Assembly: GCA_009780275.1 (NCBI GenBank)
Contig: WRAI01000022.1
Span: 1 to 38,683 of the forward strand
Reading direction: 5' to 3'
Source: Oscillospiraceae bacterium
Lineage (GTDB): Bacteria; Bacillota; Clostridia; Oscillospirales; UBA929
DNA length: 38,683 nucleotides
The notes beneath the pieces are model-generated. The model did no database searches. It saw only the letters and a program-made list of their open reading frames with translations, and had not been told where the DNA came from. Below, piece after piece: positions 1 through 8,158 of the stretch. Within the stretch, counting starts at the first letter, position 1; each line of letters starts with the position of its first letter. Made by a program: the position numbers and the translations under genes.

Positions 1-1201
1 ACGTAATATCCCGGATGGCGTCAACTTGAATGCGCATTAAGTCTTCCATCTTGTCAGTCAGCATGAGTTTCAACGCGTCATTGGCATCGCCGCCCGCGGC
101 TTTAACCATCTCTGCCAAACCGGCAGCCTGTTTGAGCAGCAGTTCTTGTAAACCGCGTGCCTCAGCCTCTTTACGCAAGAAAATTGCATCGGCGTCACCT
201 CGCGCGCGACGACGAATTTGCTCAGCTTCAGCTTCGGCTTCCAGTTCCATACGTTGTTTGGCAATTTCAGCTTGCGTAATAACGTCAGCTTGCAATGTGG
301 CTTTCTCACGCTGCGAACGCACCACCTCTGCGTTTTTCTCAGCAGCATAAGCTTCTTCAAGTGCCTTTGCCTCTTGGATTTTCTCAGCAGCAATGGCAAT
401 CTTCGACGCTTCCGCCTCTTTTTCACGACGCGCGGCATTACTCATAGCAATGGTCACTTGCGCTTCGTTTTCGCCCGTGATTGCCATCGACTCGGCATCA
501 GCAACCTTAACACGCTTGTCGCGGCTGGCGTTTGCTTCGCCGATTGCGCCATCGCGATCTTTTTCGGCAACCGATTTTTTAGCATCGTTAATGACCTTGG
601 CCGCCGCCTCGCGTCCCAGTGCCGTAATATAACCCGATTCATCACTGATGTCGGTGATGTTGACGTTAATCAAACGTAATCCAATTTTTTTCAGCTCGGT
701 TTCAACGTTGTCCGACACGGCTTCAAGGAATTTATCACGATCGGTGTTGATCTCCTCAATGTCCATTGTAGCAATAATCAAACGCAGCTGACCTAAAATA
801 ATATCGCTCGCCAACTCTTGAATTTCATTCTGTTTTAACCCCAACAAACGCTCAGCAGCATTCTGCATAACACCTTGCTCAGTCGAAATGCCAATGGTAA
901 ACCGGCTGGGTACGTCAATACGAATATTTTGCCGTGACAACGCGTTTCGCAAGTCAACCGACAGCGATAGCGGCGTCAAGTCCAGCCATGCATATGACTG
1001 CACAACAGGTACAATAAATGCCGCACCACCATGGATACACTTGGCACTGCGTGCCGTGCCGTCCTTGTTCTGCCCCACTTTACCGTAAATAACCATCACT
1101 TTATCGGCCGGACACTTCCGATAGCGTTTAAGCAGTACAACCATCAAAGAAAAAACGAGTAAAAACGCAACGCTGACTAAAATAATGAGTTCTGTTGACA
1201 T
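1..1201 (-). CDS. floT: Flotillin (SPFH/band 7 family), 3' end beyond window
   Basis: Membrane-raft scaffold protein of the flotillin family. About 400 codons are visible and the reading frame runs off the left edge, so roughly the last fifth is missing compared with B. subtilis FloT (about 509 aa). An N-terminal hydrophobic hairpin segment (residues about 4-24) anchors it. An SPFH domain follows (about 30-200), then a long Ala/Glu-rich coiled coil with repeated EAEA-type runs (about 210-370), as in flotillins. The ATG at 1199-1201 has AAAGGAG eight bases upstream. It starts 33 bases after the stop of the NfeD-like gene, matching the yuaF-floT pairing of Bacillus. The role in membrane organisation is inferred from the family. 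Confidence 0.93.
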   Translation of the reverse strand, partial: MSTELIILVSVAFLLVFSLMVVLLKRYRKCPADKVMVIYGKVGQNKDGTARSAKCIHGGAAFIVPVVQSYAWLDLTPLSLSVDLRNALSRQNIRIDVPSRFTIGISTEQGVMQNAAERLLGLKQNEIQELASDIILGQLRLIIATMDIEEINTDRDKFLEAVSDNVETELKKIGLRLINVNITDISDESGYITALGREAAAKVINDAKKSVAEKDRDGAIGEANASRDKRVKVADAESMAITGENEAQVTIAMSNAARREKEAEASKIAIAAEKIQEAKALEEAYAAEKNAEVVRSQREKATLQADVITQAEIAKQRMELEAEAEAEQIRRRARGDADAIFLRKEAEARGLQELLLKQAAGLAEMVKAAGGDANDALKLMLTDKMEDLMRIQVDAIRDIT

Positions 1202-1234
1202 GACAATGCTCCTTTAAATAGTTTATATGTAAAT

Positions 1235-1813
1235 TTATTTGCGTACAACAATCAACGTATTGCCCGATACATCGACAACCGTAACCCCCGTATTTGTCGG
1301 CAATGCCTCCTCTTCATCCGTCATAGCTGTGCACTCCATATACCGACCTGACGCCAAAACATTGACTTTACCGTTTCCCTTGCGCGCCGCCGGTATGGGC
1401 AAGTACACTGTACCACTCGCGCCAATGGCCGTTGAAATTTCAACAGCGCCATTTGCCTGTAATTTCATAAATGTAGCAAATATGTATGCCATCAAAATCA
1501 TAAACAGCACACCAACAGCTGCTGCAATCACCACCGATAATGCAGAATGTATATCATTGGCTTCCAGCACCAGCCCCGTCCAGCCAAACATGCAAAAGAA
1601 AGCAATCACGCCGCGTACGGTGAAAAGATGTAAGCCATCGTCAGTAATCGCCGCACCGGCATCATCACCGACATCACAGTCAGAAGTGCCGCCACCCAAC
1701 GTACCAAAAAACAAAGTAAAAATTGTCTGAACTACCAATAAAACTGTTGCCGGAATGGCGACAACAGCAAACACTTGCGCCAATGTACCCAATCCGTTAA
1801 ACCAATTGACCAT
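1235..1813 (-). CDS. NfeD/YuaF-like membrane protein
   Basis: Partner protein of flotillin, 192 aa. There is one transmembrane segment near residues 10-37 and a cluster of further segments at about 65-125. A soluble C-terminal beta-rich region (about 130-192) has the size and position of the NfeD OB-fold (IGASGTVYLPIP, GNTLIVV). The start was placed at the ATG at 1811-1813 because AGAGGGGG precedes it. The frame stays open upstream to a GTG at 1921, but that codon has no usable ribosome binding site. B. subtilis YuaF is the closest functional analogue and acts with FloT in membrane fluidity and raft organisation. That role is inferred from the pairing. Confidence 0.85.
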   Translation of the reverse strand: MVNWFNGLGTLAQVFAVVAIPATVLLVVQTIFTLFFGTLGGGTSDCDVGDDAGAAITDDGLHLFTVRGVIAFFCMFGWTGLVLEANDIHSALSVVIAAAVGVLFMILMAYIFATFMKLQANGAVEISTAIGASGTVYLPIPAARKGNGKVNVLASGRYMECTAMTDEEEALPTNTGVTVVDVSGNTLIVVRK

Positions 1814-1953
1814 AAAAGCCCCCTCTTGTCGTGTCTCATGTATGTCGATTTTTCGGCAAAATTCCAGCCTTTCAATCTCCGCTTCCCAGGCTTCACCAAC
1901 TACGCGAAAGTTTATTGACACTCCAATTTTTTCGGCCGCCTGCTCGGCAACTC

Positions 1954-2430
1954 TTATGCCAGCGCAGCAACCACACGCTCTTCCACAACTTCATAACTGC
2001 AATCCAGTGCTAACACTAATTCACTGATTAATATATTCTTGGCGCTCATCATCATTTTGCGCTCAGCATCGGACAATTTCGTTCGCGCTTCCCGCGCCAT
2101 CAAGCCCTTGACCACTTTTGACACTTCCAACAAATTCCCGCTTTTCAGCCGCAGCATATTCTCGCGGTAACGGCGATTCCAGTTATCCGTCATCTCAATT
2201 TCAATACCCACCATCACTTCATACAGCCCCTCAGCCGTTTGTGCATCAATCACAGCGCGTACGCCAATTTCCTCGCTTCCTTGAACCGGCACCATGACGT
2301 TGATATCACCCAACGGAATGCGCAAGACGTAATATTCGCGATTGACACCGTTGATGCGCTGACAACTAATGTCCGACACTGTGCCCGCGCCATGCAGTGG
2401 ATGCACAATATTGTCTCCAATGCTAAACAT
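1954..2430 (-). CDS. CarD/CdnL-type transcriptional regulator
   Basis: RNA-polymerase-binding regulator of the CarD_CdnL_TRCF family, 158 aa, close to the family's usual 150-170. The N-terminal Tudor-like RNAP-interaction domain is plain (FSIGDNIVHPLHGAGTV, then YYVLRIPLGDINVMVP). It is followed by a helical C-terminal DNA-binding domain containing NWNRRYRENMLRLKSG and MAREARTKLSDAERKM. The ATG at 2428-2430 is preceded by AAAGGAG at eight bases; the longer GTG start three codons upstream overlaps that site and was not used. In characterised bacteria these proteins stabilise open complexes at rRNA and housekeeping promoters. A consensus promoter lies just upstream. It is first in a probable carD-nfeD-floT run. 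Confidence 0.92.
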   Translation of the reverse strand: MFSIGDNIVHPLHGAGTVSDISCQRINGVNREYYVLRIPLGDINVMVPVQGSEEIGVRAVIDAQTAEGLYEVMVGIEIEMTDNWNRRYRENMLRLKSGNLLEVSKVVKGLMAREARTKLSDAERKMMMSAKNILISELVLALDCSYEVVEERVVAALA

Positions 2431-2460
2431 AACACGCACTCCTTTTTAGTTTTGTAAACA

Positions 2461-2489
2461 ATTATACCCTATTCACAAAATAATAGCAA
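2461..2489 (-). promoter_or_regulatory. Sigma-A-type promoter of the carD operon
   Basis: On the minus strand a -35 TTGCTA (2489-2484) is separated by exactly 17 bases from a perfect -10 TATAAT (2466-2461). Predicted transcription would start near 2454, giving a leader of about 24 bases that carries the carD ribosome binding site. Confidence 0.75.
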
Positions 2490-2543
2490 GCGTTTTTTCT
2501 TTGGAAGAAAGAGATGAGGTTATTTAGACAAAGATTCTTCGAC

Positions 2544-2572
2544 TTGCGCATCACTAAATTCTATGTTATAAT
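2544..2572 (+). promoter_or_regulatory. Sigma-A-type promoter of efp-nad genes
   Basis: A -35 TTGCGC (2544-2549), a 17-base spacer and a perfect -10 TATAAT (2567-2572) lie about 49 bases before the efp start. The promoter is divergent from that of carD in the 190-base intergenic region. No second good promoter was seen before nadA, so it may serve the whole efp-nad run. Confidence 0.7.
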
Positions 2573-2620
2573 AAATGCTATAACCATTCTAAAAGCAAAC
2601 AGTTTACGGAGGATTACAAT

Positions 2621-3184
2621 ATGATTAGTGCAGGCGATTTTCGCAACGGTACCACTTTTGAAATGGATGGCAACGTCATGCAAATTATCGACTTCCAGCA
2701 TGTCAAGCCCGGCAAAGGCGCGGCATTCGTACGTGCCAAGGTGCGCAATGTTATCAATGGTGGCGTCATTGAGCGTACATTCAATCCTAACGAAAAATTT
2801 GAAAATGCATTTGTCGAGCGCAAAGAGATGCAATACCTGTACAGCGACGGCGATTTATATTATTTCATGGACAACGAGAGCTACGAGCAAATCCCCATCA
2901 ACAAAAGCGTACTTGATGACAACTTCCAATTCGTCAAGGAAAATATGGAGTGCAAAGTGCTGTCCTACAAAGGTAGCGTGTTCGGCGTAGAACCGCCGCT
3001 GTTTGTTGACCTAAAAGCTATTTCAACCGAACCCGCTGTACGCGGCGACACCACCGGCAATGTGCTGAAAGCGTGCACAATGGAAACAGGCGCGATTGTT
3101 AAAGTGCCGCTCTTCATCGAAGAGGGAGAAATGTTGCGTATTGACACACGCACCGGCGAATACATGGAGCGCTCTAAACTATAA
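2621..3184 (+). CDS. efp: Translation elongation factor P
   Basis: Relieves ribosome stalling at polyproline stretches; binds between the P and E sites. It has 187 aa, the normal length. The KOW-like domain I carries the loop [10 protein letters not shown] with Lys32, the position that is modified in family members (5-aminopentanol in B. subtilis). Domains II and III follow ([24 protein letters not shown], and near the C-terminus the family segment [14 protein letters not shown]). The ATG has GGAGG eight bases upstream. Its TAA stop shares an A with the ATG of nadA, so the two are probably co-transcribed. No modification enzyme gene is visible in the window. The Pro-rich proteins further right are the kind of client EF-P would assist. 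Confidence 0.97.
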   Translation: MISAGDFRNGTTFEMDGNVMQIIDFQHVKPGKGAAFVRAKVRNVINGGVIERTFNPNEKFENAFVERKEMQYLYSDGDLYYFMDNESYEQIPINKSVLDDNFQFVKENMECKVLSYKGSVFGVEPPLFVDLKAISTEPAVRGDTTGNVLKACTMETGAIVKVPLFIEEGEMLRIDTRTGEYMERSKL

Positions 3185-4092
3185 TGACGACTTTACAAGA
3201 TGCTGTTTCTCGCCTAAAAACTGAGAAAAACGCCATGATTTTGGCGCATTTATACCAAGACCTAGCTGTGCAATCCGTAGCTGATGTTGTTGGCGACAGC
3301 TTTGAGATGGCGCGTCAGGCAGCGCTTTCGCCGGCTGATTTGCTGATCGTTTGCGGCGTGACATTCATGGCCGAAAGTGCTAAAATCCTCAGTCCAGACA
3401 AAACAGTACTCCTCCCCCGCTATGATGCCGGATGCATTATGGCGGATATGATTACGCCATCGGATGTGCTGGCCTTGCGGGCGCAATACCCTAATGCCGC
3501 CGTGATGTGTTACGTCAACACCTCAGCGGCAGTCAAAGCAGTGTGCGATGTGTGCTGTACCTCATCGTCAGCAGTCAAGATTGCAAAAAAACTGGACGCC
3601 GACACAATTATTTTCGTTCCGGACCGCAATTTGGGCGGTTATGTCGCCGCGCAAGTGCCGGAGAAACAATTTGTGTTTTTTGACGGTTGTTGCCCCATCC
3701 ACGATGACGTGCCGCTCGAGCGCGTCCACGCCATCCGTGCGCGTTACCCCGATGCTTGCTTGCTGGCGCACCCCGAATGTAAGCCCGAAGTTGCCGCCGC
3801 CGCCGACTATGTTGGCAGCACATCACAGATGATAAACCGTGTGTTGGAGGGCAAAGAACAGACTTATATTGTCGGCACAGAAGTCACCATCGCCGAATTG
3901 CTCCGCGAACGTGCGCCTGAAAAGACCATCTATGCGCTCTCGCCCATGATGGTTTGCTCCAATATGCGCAAAACAACCGTGGAAGACGTGCTGCACGCAT
4001 TGGAAAACGAAGTGCATCTAATATGCTTATCCGAAGAGGAAATGACAGGGGCAAAGGCCTCATTAGAGAAGATGATAGAATTGGGGAAGTGA
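3184..4092 (+). CDS. nadA: Quinolinate synthase
   Basis: Condenses iminoaspartate with dihydroxyacetone phosphate to quinolinate in de novo NAD synthesis. It has 302 aa, similar to the short NadA of Thermotoga (298 aa). The three cysteines that bind the oxygen-sensitive 4Fe-4S cluster are visible at C84 (YDAGCIMADM), C170 (FFDGCCPIHD) and C258 (PMMVCSNMRK), almost the same numbers as in Thermotoga. Further family motifs are HPECKPEV and GSTSQMI. The ATG overlaps the efp stop by one base and a GGAG lies about 14 bases upstream, so translational coupling is likely. It is followed after four bases by nadB, which supplies its iminoaspartate substrate. Confidence 0.96.
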   Translation: MTTLQDAVSRLKTEKNAMILAHLYQDLAVQSVADVVGDSFEMARQAALSPADLLIVCGVTFMAESAKILSPDKTVLLPRYDAGCIMADMITPSDVLALRAQYPNAAVMCYVNTSAAVKAVCDVCCTSSSAVKIAKKLDADTIIFVPDRNLGGYVAAQVPEKQFVFFDGCCPIHDDVPLERVHAIRARYPDACLLAHPECKPEVAAAADYVGSTSQMINRVLEGKEQTYIVGTEVTIAELLRERAPEKTIYALSPMMVCSNMRKTTVEDVLHALENEVHLICLSEEEMTGAKASLEKMIELGK

Positions 4093-4096
4093 TATA

Positions 4097-5668
4097 TTGC
4101 GCCGATTCATTTTGCCGCCCGAGCTGATTAGTGTGCCGCCGGGCGGCGTTATTGCAACTGATGTCCTTATTGCCGGAGCAGGCTTGGCAGGACTATATGC
4201 CGCATTGCAGCTCGACCCGTCTTTGCAGTGCATTATGCTAACCAAAGAAGGCGTGCAATCAAGCAACTCTTGGCTGGCACAAGGCGGTATCGCCGCTGCT
4301 ATCGACACAAAAAACGACGATGCCGATGTGCATATGCATGACACGATGGAAGCCGGCGCGGGGCTATGCGACCCTGATGCCGTGCGCGTTTTGGTCGATG
4401 AAGGCCCGTCCGACATCGACACACTTTGCGCCATGAATGTGCCGTTTGATCTCGATGAGGAAGGCGGTTTATCCATCACGCGTGAAGGCGGACACACGCG
4501 CCGCCGCGTCGTACACGCAGGTGGTGACGCAACGGGGCGCGAAACGGTTAAGGTCTTGACATCACTCATCGAGGCTTGCCCAAATCTCGAATTTATGCAA
4601 CACGCCTTTCTGCTCGACATACTGACAGATGAGCACAATGCTGTCTGCGGCGCAATGGTCTATAACGACGATTATATTCGCATTGACGCACCGATTATCA
4701 TTATCAGCACCGGTGGTGCAGGGCAAATGTTTCATAACACCACAAATCCGTCTGTGGCAACGGGTGACGGGCTTGCCGCCGCATTGCGAGCAGGCGCGAA
4801 AACACAGCATATGGAGCTGGTGCAATTTCACCCCACTGCACTATACACACCCGGCGACAAAGCACACACACCATCAAGCAGCCGCTTCTTAATCTCTGAA
4901 GCATTGCGCGGCGAAGGTGCAATCCTTACCGATGCCATGGGCATCCGTTTTATGCCCGACTTTCACCCCAATGCCGAGCTTGCGCCGCGCGATGTCGTCA
5001 GCCGCGCCATCAAGCAAACCATGGAGCGTACAAACTTTCCGCATGTCTATCTCGACATCACCTCACGCGGACGCGGCTATTGCGAAACAAGGTTTCCAAC
5101 CATTGCGCGGCATTGCGCTAAGCTGGGCTATAATTTGAGCGTTGAGCCTATCCCTGTTGTGCCGGCACAACATTATATGATTGGCGGCATTGCCACCGAT
5201 TTGCAGGCCCGAACAAACATTGAGGGATTATATGCCTGTGGCGAAGTTGCCAATGTCGGTGTGCATGGTGCAAATCGTTTGGCCTCTAACTCCATGCTCG
5301 AATGCCTTGTTTTTTCCCGCCGCGCCGCACAAGATATTGATAGCTTGCCCCGCCCCATTACACGGGGAGCGTGCAATATTGATAGCGCACCGGAGTCGCC
5401 CCCTACACATCAAATGCCAAAATCTGCCGCCGTGATGAAACGCGCCATCCGCGACATTTGCGAACAAAACGCCGGCATCACACGCACTAAGGCCGGACTA
5501 ACACGCGGTTGCCATCAAATCGACGGCATTGTCAAACAGCTCGACCGCGCAAAGTTACATGACAAAGCGACGTGGGAATGTTACAATATGGCTATCACGG
5601 CACAGCAAGTCTTGCATAGTGCATTGGCACGGCGTAAGAGCGTTGGCGTACATTATCGGGTTGATTAG
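4097..5668 (+). CDS. nadB: L-aspartate oxidase
   Basis: FAD enzyme that oxidises L-aspartate to iminoaspartate, the substrate of NadA. It has 523 aa, normal for the family. The Rossmann FAD motif is VLIAGAGLAGLYAA (residues about 23-36). It also has the succinate-dehydrogenase/fumarate-reductase flavoprotein signatures SNSWLAQGGIAAA, HAGGDATGRE, LVQFHPTALY and, near the second nucleotide site, GANRLASNSMLE. The C-terminal helical domain is present. The start is a TTG at 4097, chosen because GGGGAAG lies at 4083-4089 and because it leaves an N-terminus of about 20 residues before the FAD strand. The gene is downstream of nadA by four bases. Confidence 0.96.
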   Translation: MRRFILPPELISVPPGGVIATDVLIAGAGLAGLYAALQLDPSLQCIMLTKEGVQSSNSWLAQGGIAAAIDTKNDDADVHMHDTMEAGAGLCDPDAVRVLVDEGPSDIDTLCAMNVPFDLDEEGGLSITREGGHTRRRVVHAGGDATGRETVKVLTSLIEACPNLEFMQHAFLLDILTDEHNAVCGAMVYNDDYIRIDAPIIIISTGGAGQMFHNTTNPSVATGDGLAAALRAGAKTQHMELVQFHPTALYTPGDKAHTPSSSRFLISEALRGEGAILTDAMGIRFMPDFHPNAELAPRDVVSRAIKQTMERTNFPHVYLDITSRGRGYCETRFPTIARHCAKLGYNLSVEPIPVVPAQHYMIGGIATDLQARTNIEGLYACGEVANVGVHGANRLASNSMLECLVFSRRAAQDIDSLPRPITRGACNIDSAPESPPTHQMPKSAAVMKRAIRDICEQNAGITRTKAGLTRGCHQIDGIVKQLDRAKLHDKATWECYNMAITAQQVLHSALARRKSVGVHYRVD

Positions 5669-5677
5669 GGAGCAATT

Positions 5678-6151
5678 ATGAACGACTACATCAAAGAAAT
5701 GCGAAAACAAATTGGTAACACGCCGCTTTTATGCATCGGTTGCGGCGCGATTGTCGAGAATGAGTGCGGCGAAGTTTTGCTTCAAAAGAGAATCGATGAC
5801 GGTACATGGGGAACACCCGGTGGCACAATGAATTTTAATGAAACTTTTATTGAAACCGCTAACCGCGAAGTGCAAGAAGAAACGGGGCTGATCATCAAAG
5901 ACCTGTCGTTGTTCGGCATATACTCAGGCAAAAGTAGCGTTGTTGAATATCCAAACGGCGATGTTTGCTTTGGCGGTCATATTGTTTTCAAGACAACTAC
6001 ATACAGCGGAACGCTTCTCGCCTGCCCGGCCGAAAGCGCAGAATTAAATTTTTTTGCCAAAGATAACCTCCCTCCAAACCTCCATCCATTCCATGCCATC
6101 TGGATAGAACAATGGCGCAAAGGCGGCAACACCCCCGCCTTTGTCGAATAG
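5678..6151 (+). CDS. Nudix hydrolase inside the nad operon
   Basis: 157-aa Nudix protein that should cleave a nucleoside diphosphate linked to another group. The Nudix box fits GX5EX7REUXEEXGU exactly: GTMNFNE, seven residues, then REVQEETGL (about residues 48-70). The sequence begins with about 18 residues before the first strand and ends shortly after the fold, with no DNA-binding domain, so it is not an NrtR-type regulator. The start ATG follows AGGGAG and lies nine bases after the nadB stop; nadC starts 22 bases downstream. Its place between nadB and nadC suggests an NAD-related substrate (NADH, ADP-ribose or an oxidised nucleotide), but nothing in the sequence decides the substrate. Confidence 0.9.
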   Translation: MNDYIKEMRKQIGNTPLLCIGCGAIVENECGEVLLQKRIDDGTWGTPGGTMNFNETFIETANREVQEETGLIIKDLSLFGIYSGKSSVVEYPNGDVCFGGHIVFKTTTYSGTLLACPAESAELNFFAKDNLPPNLHPFHAIWIEQWRKGGNTPAFVE

Positions 6152-6173
6152 CATTATCAAAAGGAGTTCACCT

Positions 6174-7031
6174 ATGAAACTCAATAACTTCACCATTGAC
6201 CCTATCCTGCTCAACGCCTTGCGCGAAGACATCGGGCATGGCGACATCACGACCGAAAGCTGTATTCCTGTCAATACAACGGCATGCGGTCAATTTGTCG
6301 TCAAAGCAAGCGGCATTCTCTGCGGGGCAGATGTTGCCGCGCGGGCGTTTGGGTTGCTCGATGAGTCTGTTATATTCACTGCGCGCTACAACGATGGCGA
6401 TACTGTCAAAACAGGCGACATTCTCGCAACCGTTGCAGGTCCTGCAAGGGCAATTTTAACAGGCGAACGCGTTGCACTCAACCTCCTGCAACGCATGTCG
6501 GGCATTGCGACCATGACGGCAAGACTACAGGCCCTCATGCCTCTCGCAGACGACGGTCGCCCTCATTGTAACGTCGTTGATACACGCAAGACGACGCCCG
6601 GGCTGCGTGTGCTAGAAAAATACAGCGTGCGCATAGGTGGTGGCGGCAACCATCGTTTTAATTTATCCGATGCCGTGCTGATTAAAGACAACCATATCAC
6701 GACGGCAGGTGGCATCGCACAGGCTGTTGCAGCGGTGCGAGCAAACATGCCACACACAGCAAAGGTAGAAGTTGAAGCGGCAACACTCGACCAAGTGCAG
6801 CAAGCGTTAGACTGCTACGCCGACATTATCATGCTCGACAACATGGACAGCTTCATCATGCGTAAAGCTGTTGCATTGATTGATGGGCGTGCTATTGTCG
6901 AAGCATCAGGCAACATGGGCGAAAAAGATTTAACCGAAGTCGCCGCGACAGGCGTAGATGTCATCAGCGTCGGCGCGTTGACGCATAGTGTGCAGGCGTT
7001 GGATATTTCGTTGTTATTGGAGGTAGAATAA
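6174..7031 (+). CDS. nadC: Nicotinate-nucleotide diphosphorylase (carboxylating)
   Basis: Quinolinate phosphoribosyltransferase: converts quinolinate and PRPP to nicotinate mononucleotide, third step of the pathway. It has 285 aa, the usual length. Substrate-binding residues are visible in DTRKTTPGLRVLEKY (R138, K139), GGGGNHRFNLSDAVLIKDNH (H160, R161, K171) and the C-terminal strands VEVEAATLDQ, IIMLDNM, IVEASGNM and ISVGALTHS. The ATG at 6174 was chosen over the upstream TTG at 6141 because AAAAGGAG lies seven bases before it and the shorter protein aligns with the family. It completes nadA-nadB-nadC. Confidence 0.96.
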   Translation: MKLNNFTIDPILLNALREDIGHGDITTESCIPVNTTACGQFVVKASGILCGADVAARAFGLLDESVIFTARYNDGDTVKTGDILATVAGPARAILTGERVALNLLQRMSGIATMTARLQALMPLADDGRPHCNVVDTRKTTPGLRVLEKYSVRIGGGGNHRFNLSDAVLIKDNHITTAGGIAQAVAAVRANMPHTAKVEVEAATLDQVQQALDCYADIIMLDNMDSFIMRKAVALIDGRAIVEASGNMGEKDLTEVAATGVDVISVGALTHSVQALDISLLLEVE

Positions 7032-7062
7032 TCGTGCCGGATTTATATTAGACGGTGTAGAT

Positions 7063-7644
7063 ATGACTTGTTATTTAGTAAGACATGGACAAGATGATGA
7101 AACTGTACGCGGCGACTGGAGCGATGCAGGTTTAACTGGTGAGGGAAAACGACAAGCAAAGGGTTTAGCTGATTATATTGTCGAAAATAAATACGAGCTA
7201 AGAATCGAAAGATTGTTTTCAAGTGACTTGCCAAGAGCCGTAGAAACTGCAAGGTTCATTTCAATAGCACTAAACTTAGAAATCGAGCCAATCCCCGAAT
7301 TCCGCGAGACAAATAATGGTGTACTTGCGGGTATGTCTAACGATATTGCAAACGAAAAATATCCTGGTTTGTTTTGGAGTACGCTAGACTGGAATGAAGA
7401 GTATCCGCAAGGCGAAAGCCCTCACATTTTTTACGAGCGCGTCAAAGTAGCATGGGAGAACTTTTCCAAAACCATCCGAGAGCGAAATAAAAATGTACTG
7501 CTTGTCACTCATCAAGGTGTAATAAATGTTATATGTTCACTCATTGATGGTTCGATATATTCAAATAAAATGGAAATGTCAAAAGCAGAATACACTGCAA
7601 TAATCCCGCTAAGTTACAGCGATAATGCTTGGGTGAGGAAGTAA
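7063..7644 (+). CDS. Histidine phosphatase family protein
   Basis: 193-aa member of the phosphoglycerate-mutase-like histidine phosphatases. The catalytic set is complete: RHG at residues 7-9 (YLVRHGQ), an arginine in SSDLPRAVETA, a glutamate in FRETNNG, and the second histidine in LLVTHQGVINV. The substrate cannot be told; the family includes alpha-ribazole phosphatase, broad phosphosugar phosphatases and nucleotide phosphatases. It follows nadC by 31 bases with only a weak ribosome binding site (GGTG). Its base composition is visibly more AT-rich than that of the nad genes, with many AAA, GAA and TTA codons. It may therefore be a later arrival rather than a member of the NAD pathway. Confidence 0.85.
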   Translation: MTCYLVRHGQDDETVRGDWSDAGLTGEGKRQAKGLADYIVENKYELRIERLFSSDLPRAVETARFISIALNLEIEPIPEFRETNNGVLAGMSNDIANEKYPGLFWSTLDWNEEYPQGESPHIFYERVKVAWENFSKTIRERNKNVLLVTHQGVINVICSLIDGSIYSNKMEMSKAEYTAIIPLSYSDNAWVRK

Positions 7645-7809
7645 GCAATAGCAAAGTTAAATCCTCAACCCTTTGCACCCCTTGCAAATTCAAGGTTTCA
7701 AGGCACGACAGGCAGTCCAAAATGGCACAAAATCAATACCATTAGCAACGCACTAGATACACTACTAGTGACAAAAATTGAAACTATTTCTCAGTTTCAA
7801 AAGCCACTA

Positions 7810-7841
7810 AACCGCTCAACTGCTTGCAGTTGGCGGTTTTT
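7810..7841 (+). terminator. Intrinsic terminator after the nad/phosphatase run
   Basis: AACCGC-T-CAACTG pairs with CAGTTG-GCGGTT around a CTTG loop (one bulged T) and is followed by TTTTT. It lies 165 bases after the phosphatase stop on the same strand and is the only good terminator before the recombinase. Confidence 0.7.
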
Positions 7842-7843
7842 GC

Positions 7844-7872
7844 CGATGAGCAAAATTAGAGTCCGCTCATCG
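7844..7872. repeat. Short inverted repeat next to the mobile scar
   Basis: CGATGAGC (7844-7851) and GCTCATCG (7865-7872) form a perfect 8-base inverted repeat with a 13-base gap, directly after the terminator and about 100 bases before the transposase remnant. It may be debris of a transposon end. No partner copy was found near the other side of the scar. Confidence 0.4.
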
Positions 7873-7970
7873 ATTTCAAAGCTATCTACCCCAACTTCTA
7901 GACAAAATGCAGCGCCCCCTATCAAGTAGACAATTAAAATATCGAAACACGCGCGGAAACCGGACTGCCG

Positions 7971-8081
7971 CTACGGCATCGCTGACATACGTCGCAATTC
8001 AAGCGGCGCAAGCCAGCCGAGCTTTTCTTGGTAACGATGGTTGTTGTAGAATAGGATATACTCATCAATGGCGAATGGCAT
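7971..8081 (-). pseudogene. IS3-family transposase, C-terminal remnant
   Basis: A 36-codon frame on the minus strand ends in TAG and reads YNNHRYQEKLGWLAP followed by LELRRMSAMP. The pattern FYNNxRxQxKLGxLxPxExR is the conserved C-terminal tail of IS3/IS150-group DDE transposases. The rest of the integrase core (DDE residues) is absent, since the region upstream on this strand belongs to the recombinase gene. It is a dead fragment left from an insertion or from a rearrangement at this locus. The stretch 7645-8158 holds only this fragment, the terminator, the inverted repeat and no intact gene. Confidence 0.85.
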
Positions 8082-8121
8082 CGTTGACAAAACATGAAGA
8101 ACACGCGATAATTAGGGTGAA

Positions 8122-8130
8122 CCCTATGGC
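8122..8130. repeat. Left copy of a 9-base direct repeat flanking the recombinase
   Basis: CCCTATGGC here recurs at 9801-9809, just outside the other end of the recombinase gene. It is a possible att core or target duplication, but short enough to be chance. Confidence 0.3.
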
Positions 8131-8158
8131 AGACTGCCGCCAAAAGGAGGATATTATA

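Noticed and set aside
5678..6151. Nudix gene as an NrtR-type NAD regulator
   Set aside because: It lacks the C-terminal winged-helix DNA-binding domain and has an intact catalytic box.
7907..8158. N-terminal extension of the recombinase frame
   Set aside because: It is antisense to the IS3 transposase remnant and has no ribosome binding site, while AAGGAGG sits directly before the ATG at 8159.
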